Assembly (NCBI GenBank): GCA_965153355.1
Contig: OZ231126.1
Span: forward strand, 61,814,001-61,878,000
Origin: Flaccisagitta enflata
Taxonomy: Eukaryota; Chaetognatha; Sagittoidea; Aphragmophora
Length of the DNA stretch: 64,000 nucleotides
Direction: 5' to 3'
Shown here: in pieces, positions 49,098 to 62,576 of the stretch
How the letters are laid out: each line of letters opens with the position of its first letter
How positions within the stretch are numbered: position 1 is the stretch's first letter
Position numbers and translations under genes: made by a program
Notes under the pieces: generated by a model
Seen by the model: the letters and a program-made list of their open reading frames with translations, nothing else
Told to the model about the DNA's origin: nothing
Database searches by the model: none

Positions 49098-49103
49098 GAG
49101 AGA
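48890..49103 (+). repeat. (GA)n microsatellite with GAGCGA variants
   Basis: Two GA runs around a block of AGAGCGAGAGCGAG units. Confidence 0.95.
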
Positions 49104-49224
49104 TCCCCAATTCTCCATACGTGCTGCTTCTGAGACACATGATCTCGATGCATACACGTAGAACTTACAGTAGTTTCATAGGTCCTGAGGTCCAGACCAA
49201 TATATATTGCCAGCTTGTTTGGCT

Positions 49225-50140
49225 ATCATTAAGTTTTGGTTTAAGACTGGTCTGCCTGTTTAAGTCTGGTTAAAGTCTGATTTTAAGTCTGGTTTAAGTC
49301 TTGTTTAAGCCCTGGTTTAAGTCTGCTGGGTTCGGCCGGCTCATTTAAGTCTGGTTTAAGTCGGGCCCAAGTCTGGTTTAAGTGTAGTTTAAGCCTGGTT
49401 TAAGTGTGGTTTAGATCTTGTTTAGGTCTGAGTGAAGTCTGGTTTAAGTCAGGATTAAGTCGGGTCTAAGTCTGGTTTAAGTCTGGTTTAAGTCTGGTTT
49501 TGGTCAGATTTAGGTCTGGTTGATGTCTGATTTAAGTTTGGAGTAAGTCTGGTTTAAGACTTGTTTAAGCCTTGTTTAAGTCTGGTTTGAGTCTGGTTTA
49601 AATCTGGTTTAAATCTGGTTTAAATCTGGTTTAAATCTGGTTTAAGTCTGGTTTAAGTTGGTTTAAGACTGGATTGAGTCTGGTTTAAGTTCGCTAAAGG
49701 TCTGGTTGAAGTCTAATTTTAGTCTGGTTGAAGTCTAGTATATTTCTGGTTTATGTCTGGTTTAGGTCTGGTTTAAGTCTGGTTCAAAGCGAGGTTAAGT
49801 CTGGTTTAAGTCAAGATTATGTCTGGATTAAGTCTGATTTAAGTCTGGTTTAGGTCTGATTTGCATCTGGTTTAGGTCAGGTTTAAGTTGGGTTGAAGTT
49901 TGGTTTAAGTCTGGTTTAGGTTGGGTTTAGGTCTAGTTTAATCTGCTCTAAGTTGGTTTAAGTCTGGTTTAAGTCAGGTCTGGTTTAAGTCTGGTTTAAA
50001 TTTGGAGTAGGTCTGGTTGAAGTCTGTTTAGGGGGTGTTTAAGTCTAGTTTATGGCTGGTTTAAGTCTGGTTTGAGTCAATAAACAGATAGAATAAGGTG
50101 TCAAGTCAAATCAGATATTTTTGTCTCGCTTGCGACTTAT
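49225..50140 (+). mobile_element. Interior and tail of a family-A element
   Basis: About 80 imperfect AAGTCTGGTTT units, the same 11-mer as in 2956-4610, end in TTTGTCTCGCTTGCGACTTATAGGTG, matching that element's right end. The head is missing or beyond recognition. Confidence 0.78.
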
Positions 50141-50517
50141 AGGTGTCAGCATTTGCTCTGATGTGATTCTCCCTAACAATTATTTGGCCTTAATCTTGTA
50201 ATGTGATAGATGAAGCGTCATAGATTACCTAGCCATAGAGGGGTTTTCAAAAGTTCCTTTTGTCTGATTTTTCTTCATTTTGACTCACATAATGGATGGG
50301 CATTGACATTTATTTATCTAGCTAAATGTTCAGATTAGAATGTGTAGTAGTTAAGTGTGTCAATACAAATAATGCCATGTTTGTTCTTCTATTGCCTGAC
50401 AGAGTTAGCCTATTTCTCGGAAATAGTGAATATTCCAAGTTTTTCGTTGTCAGCTTCCAGGTAAAAACGTTGTTCTTTGCAGTGAATTTATTCATTCAAA
50501 GTATTTAAATATTTCCT

Positions 50518-50548
<31 letters not shown>

Positions 50549-50910
50549 ATGCATGTGTACTTGTGTGTGTATGTGTGTGCTTCTTCTTCATTCTCTCTCT
50601 CTCTCACACACACACACTCACTTCCAAATAGCCCACAGGCAAGACATTTTATCTCTTGTTCTTTTTAAGTTTTGCATTATATAAATGCTAGTTCCTCTGC
50701 TTAAACTGGCATTCAAATTAATACTAAATAGGGCACGCATGCTACATTATTTTAATAAAGGTATTTGTTTACAGTGCTGTGTTTAAGCCAATGAGGGTGA
50801 GTGCGGGGCCTAAGCTTAAGCTTTTAAAGCCTATTTATTAACCCAGCAGCGTATATCCGACTTCTTTTCTCAGACCGGATCGCTGGATTCGGCACGCCAT
50901 ATGACCTTTT
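50141..50910. other. Unassigned stretch with (TG)n
   Basis: TG repeats at about 50521-50580. A palindromic AAGCTTAAGCTT word near 50812. No gene is supported. Confidence 0.5.
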
Positions 50911-51064
50911 AGTCGCGGACGGCGACTCCTATAAGCTTTGTCCAGCAAATCCATCAGTCCGTTGGTCGGTCCGTTGGTGAGCACGAGTCAAAAAGTGGAA
51001 AAACCAGCGTTTCCGCCCCTGCCCACCCGTCCGCGACTAGGATTGGCCGTGTATCCGGCCTTGT
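50911..51064 (+). mobile_element. Family-D element, complete
   Basis: Head AGTCGCGGACGGCGACT, CCTATAAGCTTTGTCC, GTTGGTCGGTCCG. Tail CCCACCCGTCCGCGACTAGG, hairpin GGCCGTGTATCCGGCC, CTTGTT. At 154 bp it is the shortest complete copy in the window. Confidence 0.85.
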
Positions 51065-51237
51065 TTTTTTTATTATCTACATTTGATCAAATGCACCTGG
51101 TTTTCACGAAGGCTCTACGTGTAAGAACTAGGGTCATTGAACCAACGTCGTGTGCGTCGGCACTTTCAGAAGACACCCAATCAAACAAACTAGAATTATT
51201 TAAATGACCTTTGAATCATCTTTCTACTCCAAGTTTT

Positions 51238-51733
<496 letters not shown>

Positions 51734-51839
51734 GTGAAAACCGTAAAGAATTTGTACACTGCGGCCTACTAATTTTCATTGCCGTTAATTTGGCTTTGGC
51801 CGGAATGCTGACGTTTCCTCTACTGCCTTCATTGTAACG

Positions 51840-52075
51840 CAGCGCAGTTAATTGAAAGGCGTACCGCAGATGACACCCCGCTGATGAGTGAGAGGGGCAG
51901 CATAGCCATAGATGACGCCGCGCAGATGAGTTTGAGGTGCTGCGCAGATGAGTGAAAGGTGCAGCGCAGATGACACCGCGCTGATGAGTGGGAGGCGCAA
52001 CGCAGATGACGCTGCGCAGATGAGTGAAAGGCGAAGCACAGATGAGGTGGCGCAGATGAATGACAGGCTATAAAA
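51840..52075 (+). repeat. Minisatellite, GCGCAGATGAGTGAAAGGC units
   Basis: About ten imperfect units of roughly 20-38 bp alternating GATGAGTGAAAGG and GATGACGCCGC. Reverse frames encode repeated SLICAASSALRLPL-like peptides. Confidence 0.85.
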
Positions 52076-52193
52076 ATGCCATTGCTTAGGGAAGGAAAAA
52101 AGGAAGAGCGGTAGCAAAAACGGCTTAGTTGCTAATCAGCGAAAAAAGAATTAGAGGAAGACCTCCGCTGGGATATTTCGTGGAAATAGTTAA

Positions 52194-53486
52194 CTCGTTT
52201 GTGTGTGTGTGTTCGGTGTGTATCTGTGTGTGTCTGTGTCTGTGTGTCTGTGTGTGAGTGTCTGCGTGCGTGTGTATCTGTGTGATTGTCCGCGTGTGTG
52301 TCTGTGTGTGGCGCGAAAGCTTCTATCAAAAGTGCTTAATTGACGACCGACCGACGGACCGCTACAAAAAAACATCAATTTCTAGATACTATTTCTCTCA
52401 AAGATACGAGTTTGCATCTAAAAAGCTATCAAAATATTAAGGAAGGCCAGTCTGCCGATCAATGGCAGGATATGTAGAGCTTGAAAAAGGTTAGCCTGTA
52501 GATCTCAACAGTTCAGATTTTGCTCTGAAATCAAATTCAACTGCGTGAAAGATAAAATCACTACGGCCAAACGCTAGCTTCTACAATCCTGGCAACGGCA
52601 CCGGCGGATAGAGTGTTTAATTCTGCTTTGGATCTTAAATGAAAATTGAGACAATAAAGCACCCCCGATTTTTAATATTGAATCAATTGACACAATGTTT
52701 CATACAATTTTCTGCTCATGCGCTCAGAGTTAAAGTCCGGTGACATAAAGGTCAACTTAAGCACAGACAGTTATATCTTTTTTTAATCTATAGTAATTCA
52801 TGTGTATTATGGTCAATCTTTTTTTCATCGATGTCACTTATTAGTTTTGGAAGATATTTCACTTTTCTTTCTAGATCTACTTCCTTACTCGGATGAAGAT
52901 GAATGTAAAGGTGATTTTTATGGTGCGATTTTCATGTCATCATTGCTGTCTCACTATGCTGTAGAGAGTTACGCTCAAGCATTGCCTTTCTAATAAACTT
53001 TTTTTTACGCGGCGCTAAATTGCGTCGCACTGACTGCAGCATGCAGTCACACCCACTTAAGGTGTAGTAATGGATTGTCTGCGTATCATCTCATCTGTCC
53101 ATCCATTTACTTGTTGGTTTTAGCCAGTCTGTCTCTCTTTCTCAAAGCGTAATGATACCTTGTAAAATTAACTCTGACATAGAGAAAATGTCGGTGGAGA
53201 TGAGTTTTAGAAAGAAGTCATAGAATAAGTGTTACCTTTTTTCCCCACTTTTTCAAAGAAAAAAGTTTGTAAAACATCGAAACGAGTAATGCTGAAGACT
53301 TATGATTTCCACAGTTTTATTCAGCATCCTCACTTTAGTCAAGTTCCTAAAAATCTTTTTCGAGCGAGCTTTTTTACCCCCGCTGATATCGCCCCCTAGG
53401 ATATGAGCCAGAAATTAGCAGGGAATCATTAACCTCTCATGATTGCCAAAACGAAACAAAAGGAATGAGAGATGATGATGATAAAT

Positions 53487-53528
<42 letters not shown>

Positions 53529-54100
53529 CGGTGATGAGGATCATTTACAGTTGTCAAATCATGATTTTTTGTTTCTTTTGAAGCTTTTATATCATGATTT
53601 TGTTGGTATGAATGATGAAAGGTTGTAAAGATAGTATGAATTATAGCAGTACTGTATCACTAATATGTTTTTTATTATCAGTGGTACTTCTAAGAAGTAA
53701 ATTTTCATTCAAAAAAAATAAATGATATTTGATATCTGTTGTATCCAAACAAATGTAACAAAGTAGAATTGGGTTGAGTACGAATGTTGTCCAACTTCAA
53801 AAGTTGAAAGGTTTATTTATGTATATACGTTTTTTAATATTATAAAAAAATCTTCCTTTGATAATCAGCTTATTGATGATAATGATGTTCGCATGATGAT
53901 ATCTTAAATTGAGGAATAAGATATAATTGAATGTGTATTAGAAATATGATCACAGGGTGACAGGCCAAGAGGAACCACAGCTACAAGGCTACAAGGCTAC
54001 ATAACATGACTACAAAACTACAAGGCCATGGACCAATCAAGCAAGAGAAACAGAGAGAGAGAAAGGGAGAGAGAAAAAGAGAGGAGAGAGAGAGAGAGAA
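52194..54100. other. Unassigned stretch with TG and ATG repeats
   Basis: TGTGTC-rich tract at 52198-52310; (ATG)n at about 53475-53540; the remainder AT-rich. A weak acceptor-like site precedes ATCTACTTCC near 52874 but no convincing exon follows. Confidence 0.45.
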
Positions 54101-54106
54101 AAAAAA

Positions 54107-54181
<75 letters not shown>

Positions 54182-54201
54182 ACCTAATCATCCCAGGTCT
54201 A

Positions 54202-54272
<71 letters not shown>

Positions 54273-54275
54273 CAT
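54101..54275 (+). repeat. (GA)n and (CA)n microsatellites
   Basis: GA run at about 54115-54178 and CA run at about 54206-54270. Confidence 0.95.
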
Positions 54276-54589
54276 AGAGACACACAGAAAGACAAACAAA
54301 TACATTTACAGACAAAAGGATAGAGAAGGTAGAAAAAAGAATGGGAGATAAAGAGAGAAACTTGAAATAACATGATTGGAAAAAAAAATGAAAACTTTGT
54401 TACAAATTTGTGCAAATAAAAATATGGACAGATACTTGAACCAAGATGGTGTGCCTGGCATTGTCAGTCTTGAGAAAGTAGTGACATTTTTTTAGTAAAG
54501 TTGCTTAAACAACAAAAATAATGGCAGATGAATTCATTGTAAAAAAATAACTGCAAACGCATGATTTGATAAAGCTAGTTCCAGCCTCA

Positions 54590-54704
54590 TCTGCGGAGAG
54601 CTCTCCGAGTTGAGGGAGAGCTCTCCAAGTCTTTGAGAGTGCCAGGAGAGCTCTCAAACTCTCAGAGAGCTCTCAATCTCTCCTAAGGCCCACGGCCCTC
54701 ACTC

Positions 54705-54765
<61 letters not shown>

Positions 54766-54805
54766 AATGATGTTGATGATGATGACGATGATGATGATGA
54801 TGATT
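54590..54805 (+). repeat. GAGAGCTCTC palindrome cluster and (ATG)n
   Basis: Several GAGAGCTCTC(C) palindromic words within about 100 bp (54594-54690), then an ATG triplet run from 54704. Confidence 0.85.
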
Positions 54806-55157
54806 TTGATGCGATATACAATCCGCACTCTTCCATGTATTTTTATTCGCTTTCATTTCACACCATTTTGCACCATTCCAAGCATTTCTACGTCACGAAG
54901 CGTCAAAGCCTGCTCAGTTCGCCAATTTGTCTTCGTCTCTGTCCCGGCGTTCGCTGCGATAGGTCCCGCTGCGCTCACTGTTCACAGCGACCGGGTTTGC
55001 TTGATTCGCTTCAACAGGGTACGCTACGTTCGCTGTTCGCTGTGAACGGTTAATTCTCCCAGAAACTCATTAGTCCGGTAATAAACAGAGCCAAACAAAA
55101 CAATTCAATGACAAACGCCCCACTTCAAATTGGAATGGTAATCAACATATTCCCCCC

Positions 55158-55220
<63 letters not shown>

Positions 55221-55221
55221 T
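54806..55221. repeat. Unassigned stretch and (CT)n
   Basis: TTCGCTGCGATAGG/GTTCGCTGTTCGCTG words near 54948-55050 recall the interior of MITE K. (CT)n spans 55160-55217. Confidence 0.6.
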
Positions 55222-56796
55222 TTTTGGGCAGCGGCACCGAAGGGGCCGATGACCTATGCTTTCACACAAGAGAAATTTCTCCTCCTTCTCCTCCTTCTTC
55301 TTCTCCATCCGTCCACCCCCTTATGAGGCCCAAATCCCAGCCTCGAAGCTCAAATCTCAGCCTTGAGGCTTAATAGTCGCAAAAGCGTTAGATGGTCAGC
55401 GGTACCCGTTGCCCCTATGTGAGTGTATGTTGGTGTGTGGTGGTTAGAGGGGCAGCGGCCCCGAAGGGGCCGATGACCTATGCTGTTTTTATTTGAGCTT
55501 TAAGGCTGGAATTAGGGCCTGGAGGCTGGGATATGAGCCTTGCGGCTGGGATTTGAGCCCAGGAGCTGGATTTAGAGCGTCAAGGTGATATTTGAGCCAC
55601 AAGGCTGGGATTTGAGCTTCAATTCTGGGATTTGAGCCTTGAGGCTAGGGTTTGGGTCTTGAGGCTGGGATTTGAGCCTTGTGGCTGGAATTTGAGCCTT
55701 GAGGCTGGGATTTGAGCCTATAGACTGGGATTTGAGCCTTGAGATTGGGATTTGAGCTTTGAGGCAGGGATTTGAGCCTCAAGGCTGAGATTTGAGCCTC
55801 GAGGCTGGGATTTGAGCTTTGAGGCTGGGATTTGAGCTTTGAGGCTGGGATTTGAGCTTTGAGGCTGGGATTTGAGCTTTGAGGCTGGGATTTGAGCTTT
55901 GAGGCTGGGATTTGAGCTTTGAGGCTGGGATTTGAGCTTTGAGGCAGGGATTTGAGCTTTGAGCCTGGGATTTGAGCCTCAAGGCTAGGATTTGGACCTT
56001 GAGACTAGGATTAGGGCCTCGAGACTAGGATTTGGGTCTCAAAGGGGGGGGGGACGTAGGAGAAGAAGGAGGAGGAGGAGAAGGAGGAGAAATTTCTCCT
56101 GTGTGAAAGCATAGGTCATCGGCCCCTTCGGGGCCGCTGCCCAAAAACCAGCCTTGATGCTCAAATCCCAGCCTTGAGGCCTAAGTCCTAGCCTCGAAGC
56201 TCAAATCCTAGCCTAAAGGCTAAAATCCCAGCCTTGATGCTCAAATCCCTGCCTTGAGGCCCAAATCCCGGCCTCGAGGCTCAAGTCCCAGCCTTGAGGC
56301 TCAAGTCTTAGCTTCGAGGCTCAAATCCCAGGGGCTCAAATCCCAGCCCCGAGGCTCAAATCCCAGCCTTGAGGGGCAAATCCCAGCCTTCAGACTCAAA
56401 TGTCAGCCTCGAAGCTCAAATCTCAGTCTCGTAGCTCAAATCCTAGCCAGGAGGCTCAAATCCCAGCCTAGTGGCTCGAATCTCAGCTTGAATGCTTAGA
56501 TCCCAGCCTGGAGGCTCAAATCCCAGCCTGGAGCCTCAAGGCTCCAATCCCAGCCTCAAGGCTCCAATCCCAGCCTCAAGGCTCCAATCCCAGGCTCAAG
56601 GCTCAAATCCCAGTTATAAGGCTCAAATCCCAGCCTTTAGGCTCAAATCCCAGCCTTAAGGCTCAAATCCCAGCCTTAAGGCTCAAATCCCAGCCTTGAA
56701 GCTCCAAACTTGCTAAGCCACTGCCCCTCTTACCACCACACATCTACATAAACTCACTTGGGGGCGACGAGTACCGCTGACCATCTAACGCTTTTG

Positions 56797-56801
<5 letters not shown>
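55222..56801 (-). mobile_element. G element, reverse, with a second G element in its array
   Basis: TTTTTGGGCAGCGGCACCG, GATGACCTATGCTTTCACAC, CTCCTTCTCC, then a few AGGCTCAAATCTCAGCC units. After the nested copy (55375-56147) the array continues for about 550 bp and ends in CACTGCCCCTC...GGGGGCGACGAGTACC and ACGCTTTTGCGACT. The host array polarity is opposite to that of the insert. Confidence 0.87.
55375..56147 (+). mobile_element. Nested complete G element
   Basis: AGTCGCAAAAGCGTTAGATG after TTAAT; stem GTTGCCCCT...AGGGGCAGCGG; GGCCCCGAAGGGGCC hairpin; array of GGGATTTGAGCTTTGAGGCT with seven or more nearly identical units (55800-55940); G-run, polypurine, GAGAAATTTCTCC, GGCCCCTTCGGGGCCGCTGC, CCAAAAA. 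The host array resumes in phase on the right. Confidence 0.9.
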
Positions 56802-56893
<92 letters not shown>

Positions 56894-57075
56894 CATACTC
56901 ATTCTCATTCTCATTCTCTCCGTTGGTCCGTTGGTCTGTTGATCCGTTTATCGGTCCGTAAGCACAAGTCTAAAAATGTGTAAACGAGCACTTTGGATAC
57001 TTTTTGAGTGTGAGGGGGGGAGAGGTGTGGATGGGGGTTAGGCGCGACGATATAGTAACCCCGCGTTACTTGTTT
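56802..57075 (+). mobile_element. (CT)n and family-B element lacking its head
   Basis: CT run to 56888, CATTCT units, then TTGGTCCGTTGGTCTG, GCACAAGTCTAAAAATG, GGATGGGGGTTAGGCGCGACG, terminal hairpin GTAACCCCGCGTTAC and TTGTTT. The head seems replaced by the microsatellite. Confidence 0.7.
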
Positions 57076-57082
57076 CCTTTAT

Positions 57083-57292
57083 GGGCAGCGGCCCCGAAGG
57101 GTTCGATGACCTATGCTTTCACACATATGGGGAATTTTCTCCTTCTTCTATTCTTACATCCGTCCCCCCCCCCCAGCTTCTAGGCCCAAATTCCAGTCCC
57201 GAGATCTCATTGCTACTGCCCTGCTTCCCCTTCAACTTCAAGCACAACCTACTAGGGCAGGGCACGGGTACCGCTGACCATCTAACGCGACT
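57083..57292 (-). mobile_element. Short G element, reverse
   Basis: GGGCAGCGGCCCCGAAGGG, TTCGATGACCTATGCTTTC, polypyrimidine, C-run, under two array units, then CTGCCCTGCT...AGGGCAGGGCACGGG and ATCTAACGCGACT. It shows the element can exist almost without its minisatellite. Confidence 0.8.
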
Positions 57293-58883
57293 ATTCTTTC
57301 GCTCTTATAGTTTCAGTGCTAAGACTTCTTTTTGGAGGCACCCTCGCATCTTTATTTATGGTCTATCCGCTTGTATCGGTCGGTCCTTCGGTCCCTCACT
57401 CCTTGTTTCTTTTTTGGCCATGAGGAGATTCCCTTATATTCAAATTAATGGTGGGATATTCGAAAAAACATAATGCGAATCCCCAGGGCAATGTATAAGG
57501 TTGAAGTAGGCTTCAAGAGTGAGAAGACACATCTGCAGGAATCGCATAATACACAACATTTCTTTGCAGTCAATTGGCCAGCAAATCCCTTGGTTGGTCC
57601 ATCTGTTTGTCAGTAACCTTATTGAATTTGTCTTTTTTATTCCTTCTTAATGGCGAAATTTAGGAGTGAAATTATGTTATGAGGTAATGAGATAAGCATG
57701 TGATATGTAGAGGTTTTAGTGAGCACTCTACTGTAATGCCTTGTTTGGATTGTTAATGTTATCACTTGTTTGTGACTTTCTGAAACAAACAATAACCCGT
57801 AATGCAAATGTGTTCTCAACACGCAATGATGGATATAAAAAATTAAGGAAGCAAATGACAAAATGATGTTTCTATGTTACCGCAAATATGACTTACTACC
57901 TAGGACATAAGTCTACGTTCACTTGGACCAAAAACTCATTTAATCATGAAATAATGATAAGTGAATTCATATTATGGTTTAGATATTTCATCTAACTTCT
58001 TGCCGTAGGAAAGCCTGCTTCTATGGGCCACTGTAATGATTTGAAAAGCTTCTGAAGGATCTTCTAACGGACCTCGTCACCTAACATTTTTTGCGATTTT
58101 ATGTCAGTCTCTACAAAGTCATAGATTGTCCTTCAAGTCTTCATGATCCAGAAATTTTGGGGGGAAAGAGGTATTGGGGAATCAAGTTAGTAGCCTTTTA
58201 ACTTTTTTCAGCCTCTGGCGTTAGTTCAGTCAAATCTTTTATCTCTAGACAAGCAATTGTATGACGTGACAAATGGAACAAGAAAACTGCTCAATTCATT
58301 TCTCAATTTTCAAAAGTGACAAGCAGTCTTCAAACTGCTCTCATTTCTAAACGCTTTGAGCTACCAGGATGGGATTGGACTTTAAAGAAAGATTTTTTGA
58401 AGCCGTTTCTGAATCTCACCATTTTTTTGTATTTATCTTTAATCAAATTGTAGTTATTGACGTTTATGGGTGAAAGTAGACTTATGTCCTAGGTTGTAAC
58501 AGATTCACTTTGCGCGTCACAGGAAAAATGGAGAATTGATGGGATGGTGTTTTACTTTCAATAAATCTCGCTCCTCATTTCTTGAACGATTACACAGACG
58601 CATTATAATTTATAAAGAAACGTTGGCATTGTTGCATTTCGATTGAAAGACCTGATTCCTGGGATGATTACTGTGTTTCAAATGCATTGACTTTATTCAG
58701 GGGAACAAAAATTTGAATGAGAATTAATTCTCAAAATCTTACAACACAAGTAAAAAGTGCAACAGCATCAGTGGACATAATAAGTGTAATTGCATCTTTT
58801 TGGATCAAATTAGAAAATTTTGGTAAAGTAAATATTTATGGAACTATTTGATGTTGAATAAAAAAAATGGCCGTTCTGCCTTA
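57293..58883. other. Unassigned stretch with a family-C head remnant
   Basis: GGCACCCTCGCATCTTTATT and GTATCGGTCGGTCC at 57336-57395 are a C head. The remainder is AT-rich sequence with no supported gene. Confidence 0.5.
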
Positions 58884-59411
58884 CAGTCAGCGGACAAAAC
58901 ACAATAGGTATATATATCACTCTGTTGGTTTTGATCCAACCCACTGATGTTGAACAGAATGCTGAAAACAACAACTGGTTGTTGAAATTACAGCCGGCTG
59001 TTAAGTTACAAAGTTGGCAAAAATCCAACTTTCACTAAATAGAATGAGACCTGCAGATTCATAATCCTGATCAAATTCTAAGAAGTTTGATATGTCACAC
59101 TTAACAATTTTTGTAAGAAATATTTTTTTTAACATTGCATTATAATTAAATTAAACATTGATAAAAGATTTTCATTTTTGTATAAAAGTATATATTGTGA
59201 CATATCAAACTTTTCAGAATTTCATAAGGATTATGAATCTGCAGGTCTCATTCTATTTGGTGAAAGTTGGATTTTTGCCAACTTTGTAACTTAACAGCCG
59301 GCTGTAATTTCAACAACCAGTTGTTGTTTACAGCATTCTGTTCAACATCAGTGGGTTGGATCAAAACCAACGGAGTGATATATATACCTATTGTGTTTTG
59401 TCCGCTGACTG
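58884..59411. mobile_element. Palindromic element, 215-bp arms
   Basis: Arms 58884-59098 and 59197-59411 are near-perfect inverted repeats (CAGTCAGCGGACAAAACAC outermost) around a 98-bp AT-rich spacer. A CTTA tetramer flanks both sides, a possible 4-bp target duplication. The arms include their own small palindromes (CAACAACTGGTTGTTG, ACAGCCGGCTGT). Confidence 0.87.
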
Positions 59412-59762
59412 CTTATGGGAAGAAACTGAGAACTCATAGTCGTAAAGGTGTTTCTGGTCGTGTGCTATCAATGATAAGAGGATGCGTTAGTCTCTTTGTC
59501 CGACGCGCCCAGCCATCCACCTTTCCGCCCGTCCACCTGTCCGCCCGTCCAACGGTCAAGTCTTTCGGTGGTTTGCCAGCGGAACATTTTAAAACATCGA
59601 TGCATGATTTCTGTCTATAGCCGGAAGGGTTTTTTATCGTGATCATAGCTTATAATCGTACTGGTCGTTCTATTTGCCCGTCCACCCGTCCTTACCCCTT
59701 GACAATCGCAATTTCTTTTCTTCTCTCGTCCATCTCCACCCGACCTGTTGTTCGGTCTTTTT

Positions 59763-59964
59763 AGTTGCGTGCACGCGACTCTACAACCCTCTTTGTCGGT
59801 CGGTCGGTTGGTCGGTCGGTCGGTTGGTCGGTCGGTCACACTTTACTTTTTTTTATGATTTTATTTCTTTGACCTCACTGCTCCTGCCTAAATGGTCTAG
59901 TGACCTCTAATATGACCCCTGCCCACCGGCACGCGACTTCGGTAGCCGTGTATCCGGCCTTGTT
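59763..59964 (+). mobile_element. Family-A element in duplicate 1
   Basis: Head AGTTGCGTGCACGCGACT, CTACAACCCTCTTTGTCGG, six GGTCGGTC-type units. Core CTGCTCCTGCCTAAATGG. Tail GGCACGCGACT, hairpin GCCGTGTATCCGGC, CTTGTT. One head base differs from consensus (T for C) and is unpaired. Confidence 0.87.
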
Positions 59965-59999
59965 TGTATAAAAATTGACTATTGATATAACTATCATTA

Positions 60000-60109
60000 C
60001 TACTACTGTTACTGCTACTACTACTACTGCTACTTCAACTACTACTAGTTCTACTCTACAACAACTAATATTACTACTACTACTACTTTTACTGCTACTA
60101 CCTCTACTT

Positions 60110-60140
<31 letters not shown>

Positions 60141-60142
60141 AC

Positions 60143-60230
<88 letters not shown>

Positions 60231-60236
60231 AACAAC
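60000..60236 (+). repeat. (CTA)n microsatellite
   Basis: ACTACT triplet tract, imperfect at its left edge, ending in ACAACAACT. Confidence 0.95.
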
Positions 60237-60551
60237 AACTACTATTACTACTTTTACTACTCTCAATTGTAATAACAAGGCCAAGTAGGCCAACGATACG
60301 TCCTCTGAGTGAATGTTTTTTATGAGTGAATGTTTTTTATGAATGAATTTTTTATGAATGAATGTTTTTTAACATTTTAAAACATCGATGCATGATTTCT
60401 GTCTTTTAGCCGGAAGGGTTTTTTATCGTGATCATAGCTCATAATCGTACTGGTCGTTCCATTTGCCCGTCCACCCGTCCTTACCCCTTGACAATCGCAA
60501 TTTCTTTTCTTCTCTCGTCCATCTCCACCCGACCTGTTATTCGGTCTTTTT

Positions 60552-60744
60552 AGCCGCGTGCACGCGACTCTACAACCCGCTTTGTCTGTTGGTCGGTTGG
60601 TCGGTTGGTCGGTCGGTCACACTTTTCTTTTTTTTATGATTTTATTTCTCTGACCTCACTGCTCCTGCCTAAATGGTCTAGTGACCTCTAATATGACCCC
60701 TGCCCACCGGCACGCGACTTCGGTAGCCGTGTATCCGGCCTTGT
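60552..60744 (+). mobile_element. Family-A element in duplicate 2
   Basis: Same as 59763-59964 but with head AGCCGCGTGCACGCGACT, fewer GTTGGTCGG units and CCGCTTTGTCTG, showing the tetramer tract changes length fastest. Confidence 0.87.
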
Positions 60745-60757
60745 TTGTATAAAAATT

Positions 60758-62576
<1,819 letters not shown>

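Larger units (their letters stand above)
59583..60757 (+). repeat. 390-bp direct duplication carrying family-A elements
   Basis: 59583-59976 and 60371-60757 are near identical, including flanking unique sequence (ATCGATGCATGATTTCTGTC, TAATCGTACTGGTCGTTC) and a family-A element in each. Between them lies a (CTA)n tract and a stray family-C tail (AACAAGGCCAAGTAGGCC at about 60284). Confidence 0.9.

Noticed and set aside
51848-52117. Possible hammerhead ribozymes, suggested by CTGATGAG words
   Set aside because: The CUGAUGAG core word occurs, but no GAAAC segment or stem II/III pairing is in place; the word belongs to a minisatellite unit.
54925-55050. Possible coding patch (GC-richer, CGCTGCGATAGG...)
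   Set aside because: Repeated TTCGCTG words similar to the MITE K interior; frames are short and change between repeats.
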